Origin: UBA8110 sp964597275
GTDB taxonomy: Bacteria; SAR324; NAC60-12
Assembly (NCBI GenBank): GCA_964597275.1
Contig: CAZQXS010000154.1
Coordinates: forward strand, 1 to 7,793
Direction of reading: 5' to 3'
Length of the DNA stretch: 7,793 nucleotides
Shown: positions 6,542 through 7,793 of the stretch, one piece after another
Numbering within the stretch: position 1 is the first letter of the stretch
Layout of the letters: each line of letters begins with the position of its first letter
Position numbers and translations under genes: made by a program
Notes under the pieces: model-generated
The model's input: the letters and a program-made list of their open reading frames with translations, nothing else
What the model was told of the DNA's origin: nothing
Database searches by the model: none

Positions 6542-7686
6542 AGGCTGCGTCCGATCAGTTCCTTCATGATCTCATTGGAGCCACCATAGATTTTTTGTAC
6601 ACGAGCGTCGGTGAACATGCGGGCAATCGGATAGTCGAGCATGTAGCCGTTGCCGCCGTGCAGTTGCAGGCAGGCGTCCACGATCTCGCACTGCTTCTGG
6701 GTCGTCCACCACTTCGCCATCGAGGCGGTGACGTTGTCGAGTTCGCCCCGCATTAAGCGCTCGATGCAGGAGTCGAGGAAAACACGGGCCACGTGCGCCT
6801 CGGTCTTGCATTCGGCGAGCGTGAAGCGCGTGTTCTGAAAATCGAGGATGCGCTGTCCGAACGCCTCGCGGCTGCGGGTGTACTCGATGGTGAGTTCCAC
6901 CGCCCGCTCGATGGCGGCGACGGCTCCGGTCGCCAAGGCCAGCCGCTCCTGTGGAAGCTGCTCCATGAGGTGATAGAAGCCGCGTCCTTCCTCGCCCAAG
7001 AGGTTTTCAACGGGCACCCGCACCTGACCGAAGAACAACTCCGAGGTGTCTGCTGCGGGCAGTCCCACCTTTTCCAAATTGCGCCCCCGCTCAAATCCGG
7101 GAGCGTCGTCCGTCTCGACCACAATCAGCGAGATGGAGCGCGACCCCTTGCCGTCGCTGGTCTTGGCGACGACGATGACGTGGTTGGCGTGCTGCCCGTT
7201 GGTGATGAAGGTCTTGGAGCCATTGAGGACGTAGTGGTCGCCGTCGCGGACGGCACGGGTCTGGACCCCCTGCAAGTCCGAGCCAGTGCCCGGTTCGCTC
7301 ATGGCGATGGCCGAGACCAGTTCTCCAGAGGCGAGTTTCGGCAGCCAGCGCTGCTTCTGCTCCTCGGTGCCGTAGTGCAAAACATAGTAGGCGCAGATGG
7401 TGCTGTGGACCGGGTAGCCGAAATTCGCGCCCACCCCGGATTTCTCCAGTTCCTCGATCACCACCGCTTCATGCACAAAGCTGCCTCCCCCGCCGCCGTA
7501 CTGCTCCGGAACTCCGGGCAGCAACAGCCCCATCGCCCCCGCCTTGGTCCAGGCCTCGCGGTCCACCTTGCCCTGCTTGCTCCAGCGGTCCAGGTGCGGA
7601 ACAAATTCACGCTCCAGGAACTTGGCGGTGCTTTCCCGGAGCAGTTTCAAATCCTCGGTTTCCCAAGTCGGAGTGTAGGCGTGCAT
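6542..7686 (-). CDS. Acyl-CoA dehydrogenase, long-chain (LCAD) type, C-terminal end lost in the gap
   Basis: An FAD-dependent enzyme that introduces the trans-2 double bond in acyl-CoA, passing electrons to electron-transfer flavoprotein in beta-oxidation. There are 381 readable residues. Landmarks: PGVPEQYGGGGG (57-68), the flavin/substrate-binding AMSEPGTGSDLQG (128-140), NGSKTFITNG (155-164), TRSREAFGQ (270-278), QLHGGNGYMLDYPIAR (341-356) and KIYGGSNEIMKELIGRS (365-381). The usual short/medium-chain catalytic Glu (the E of YEGT) is Gly here. LPQERLALA (244-252) instead carries Glu247, the position of the catalytic base in LCAD and isovaleryl-CoA dehydrogenase, which is why I call it LCAD-type. 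The two bases after Ser381 read CT, so the next residue is Leu whatever the hidden base; a family-typical end would leave only a few residues missing. The start is ATG 7686, 20 bp after the preceding gene's stop, with no clear Shine-Dalgarno. Confidence 0.92.
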
Positions 7687-7706
7687 GGTTGGCTGGTGGG
7701 CTGAGA

Positions 7707-7793
7707 TTACTTGCAGATGTACATGTGGAAGCGCTTGGAAGCGGAGGCACCACTGCGGCAGAAGGCGTATCCGGTTCCGGTGGGTCCGCCAAA
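7707..7793 (-). CDS. Unrecognised protein, C-terminal 28 codons only
   Basis: The minus strand from the right edge is open in the frame ending TAA (7707-7709). It encodes 28 residues beginning FGGPTGTGYAFCRSG and ending KRFHMYICK. The C-terminus is Gly/Ser-rich, then basic and aromatic, with two cysteines (residues 12 and 27 of the fragment). I do not recognise it. The frame fits a real gene end because it stops 20 bp before the acyl-CoA dehydrogenase start in the same direction, an operon-like spacing. Most of the gene lies outside the window. Confidence 0.45.
   Translation of the reverse strand, partial: FGGPTGTGYAFCRSGASASKRFHMYICK

Noticed and set aside
6793..7704. 303-aa open frame on the plus strand
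   Set aside because: Antisense to the acyl-CoA dehydrogenase, whose motifs are continuous along the minus strand.
1..7793. CRISPR array, tRNA/rRNA genes, insertion sequences, toxin-antitoxin or defence islands
   Set aside because: I searched by eye on both strands and saw no spaced direct repeats, tRNA-like folds, transposase motifs or terminal inverted repeats.

Overview
The window reads as a GC-rich Gram-negative bacterial chromosome fragment from a draft assembly, because it contains one scaffold gap of 100 N. A lipid A-type (LpxL/HtrB-like) acyltransferase and the murein-peptide ligase Mpl both imply an outer membrane and a diaminopimelate-type peptidoglycan. The phylum cannot be fixed from the sequence alone; a Verrucomicrobiota-like origin is my weak guess from gene style and the scarcity of clear Shine-Dalgarno motifs.

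Layout. (1) Bases 1-170, minus: the N-terminal part of a pentapeptide-repeat protein that runs off the left edge, with an unclear start and a possible frameshift. (2) Bases 276-3363, minus: a three-gene run, transcribed right to left. It consists of an LpxL-like acyltransferase with an unusual coiled-coil/proline-rich N-terminal extension, an unrecognised 188-aa protein, and a DUF1611-family P-loop protein related to D-glutamate N-acetyltransferase DgcN. A plausible sigma70-type promoter lies in the 66-bp gap after the acyltransferase. (3) Bases 3364-3453: a 90-bp divergent intergenic region with an imperfect hairpin and a candidate extended -10 promoter for the minus-strand genes. (4) Bases 3454-6440, plus: mpl followed by an acyl-CoA synthetase-like AMP-binding enzyme, overlapping by one base (TGATG) and so probably translationally coupled. 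(5) Bases 6442-6541: assembly gap. (6) Bases 6542-7686, minus: a long-chain-type acyl-CoA dehydrogenase whose last few residues fall in the gap. (7) Bases 7707-7793, minus: the last 28 codons of an unrecognised gene 20 bp upstream of the dehydrogenase.

How the genes fit together. Mpl reattaches recycled murein tripeptide (L-Ala-gamma-D-Glu-mDAP) to UDP-MurNAc. DUF1611 proteins act on D-glutamate or sit beside Ala-Glu dipeptide epimerases, which handle the other fate of the same murein peptide. The LpxL-like protein works on the envelope lipid. The centre of the window is therefore an envelope maintenance/recycling cluster organised around a divergent promoter. The AMP-binding enzyme and the acyl-CoA dehydrogenase would activate and desaturate acyl chains. 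They face each other across an assembly gap, so their adjacency depends on the scaffold join.

I see no RNA gene, CRISPR array, insertion sequence or obvious new defence system. The most unusual items are the N-terminal extension on the acyltransferase, the AMP-binding enzyme lacking both the canonical P-loop and the A10 lysine, and the uncharacterised 188-aa protein between two envelope-related genes.
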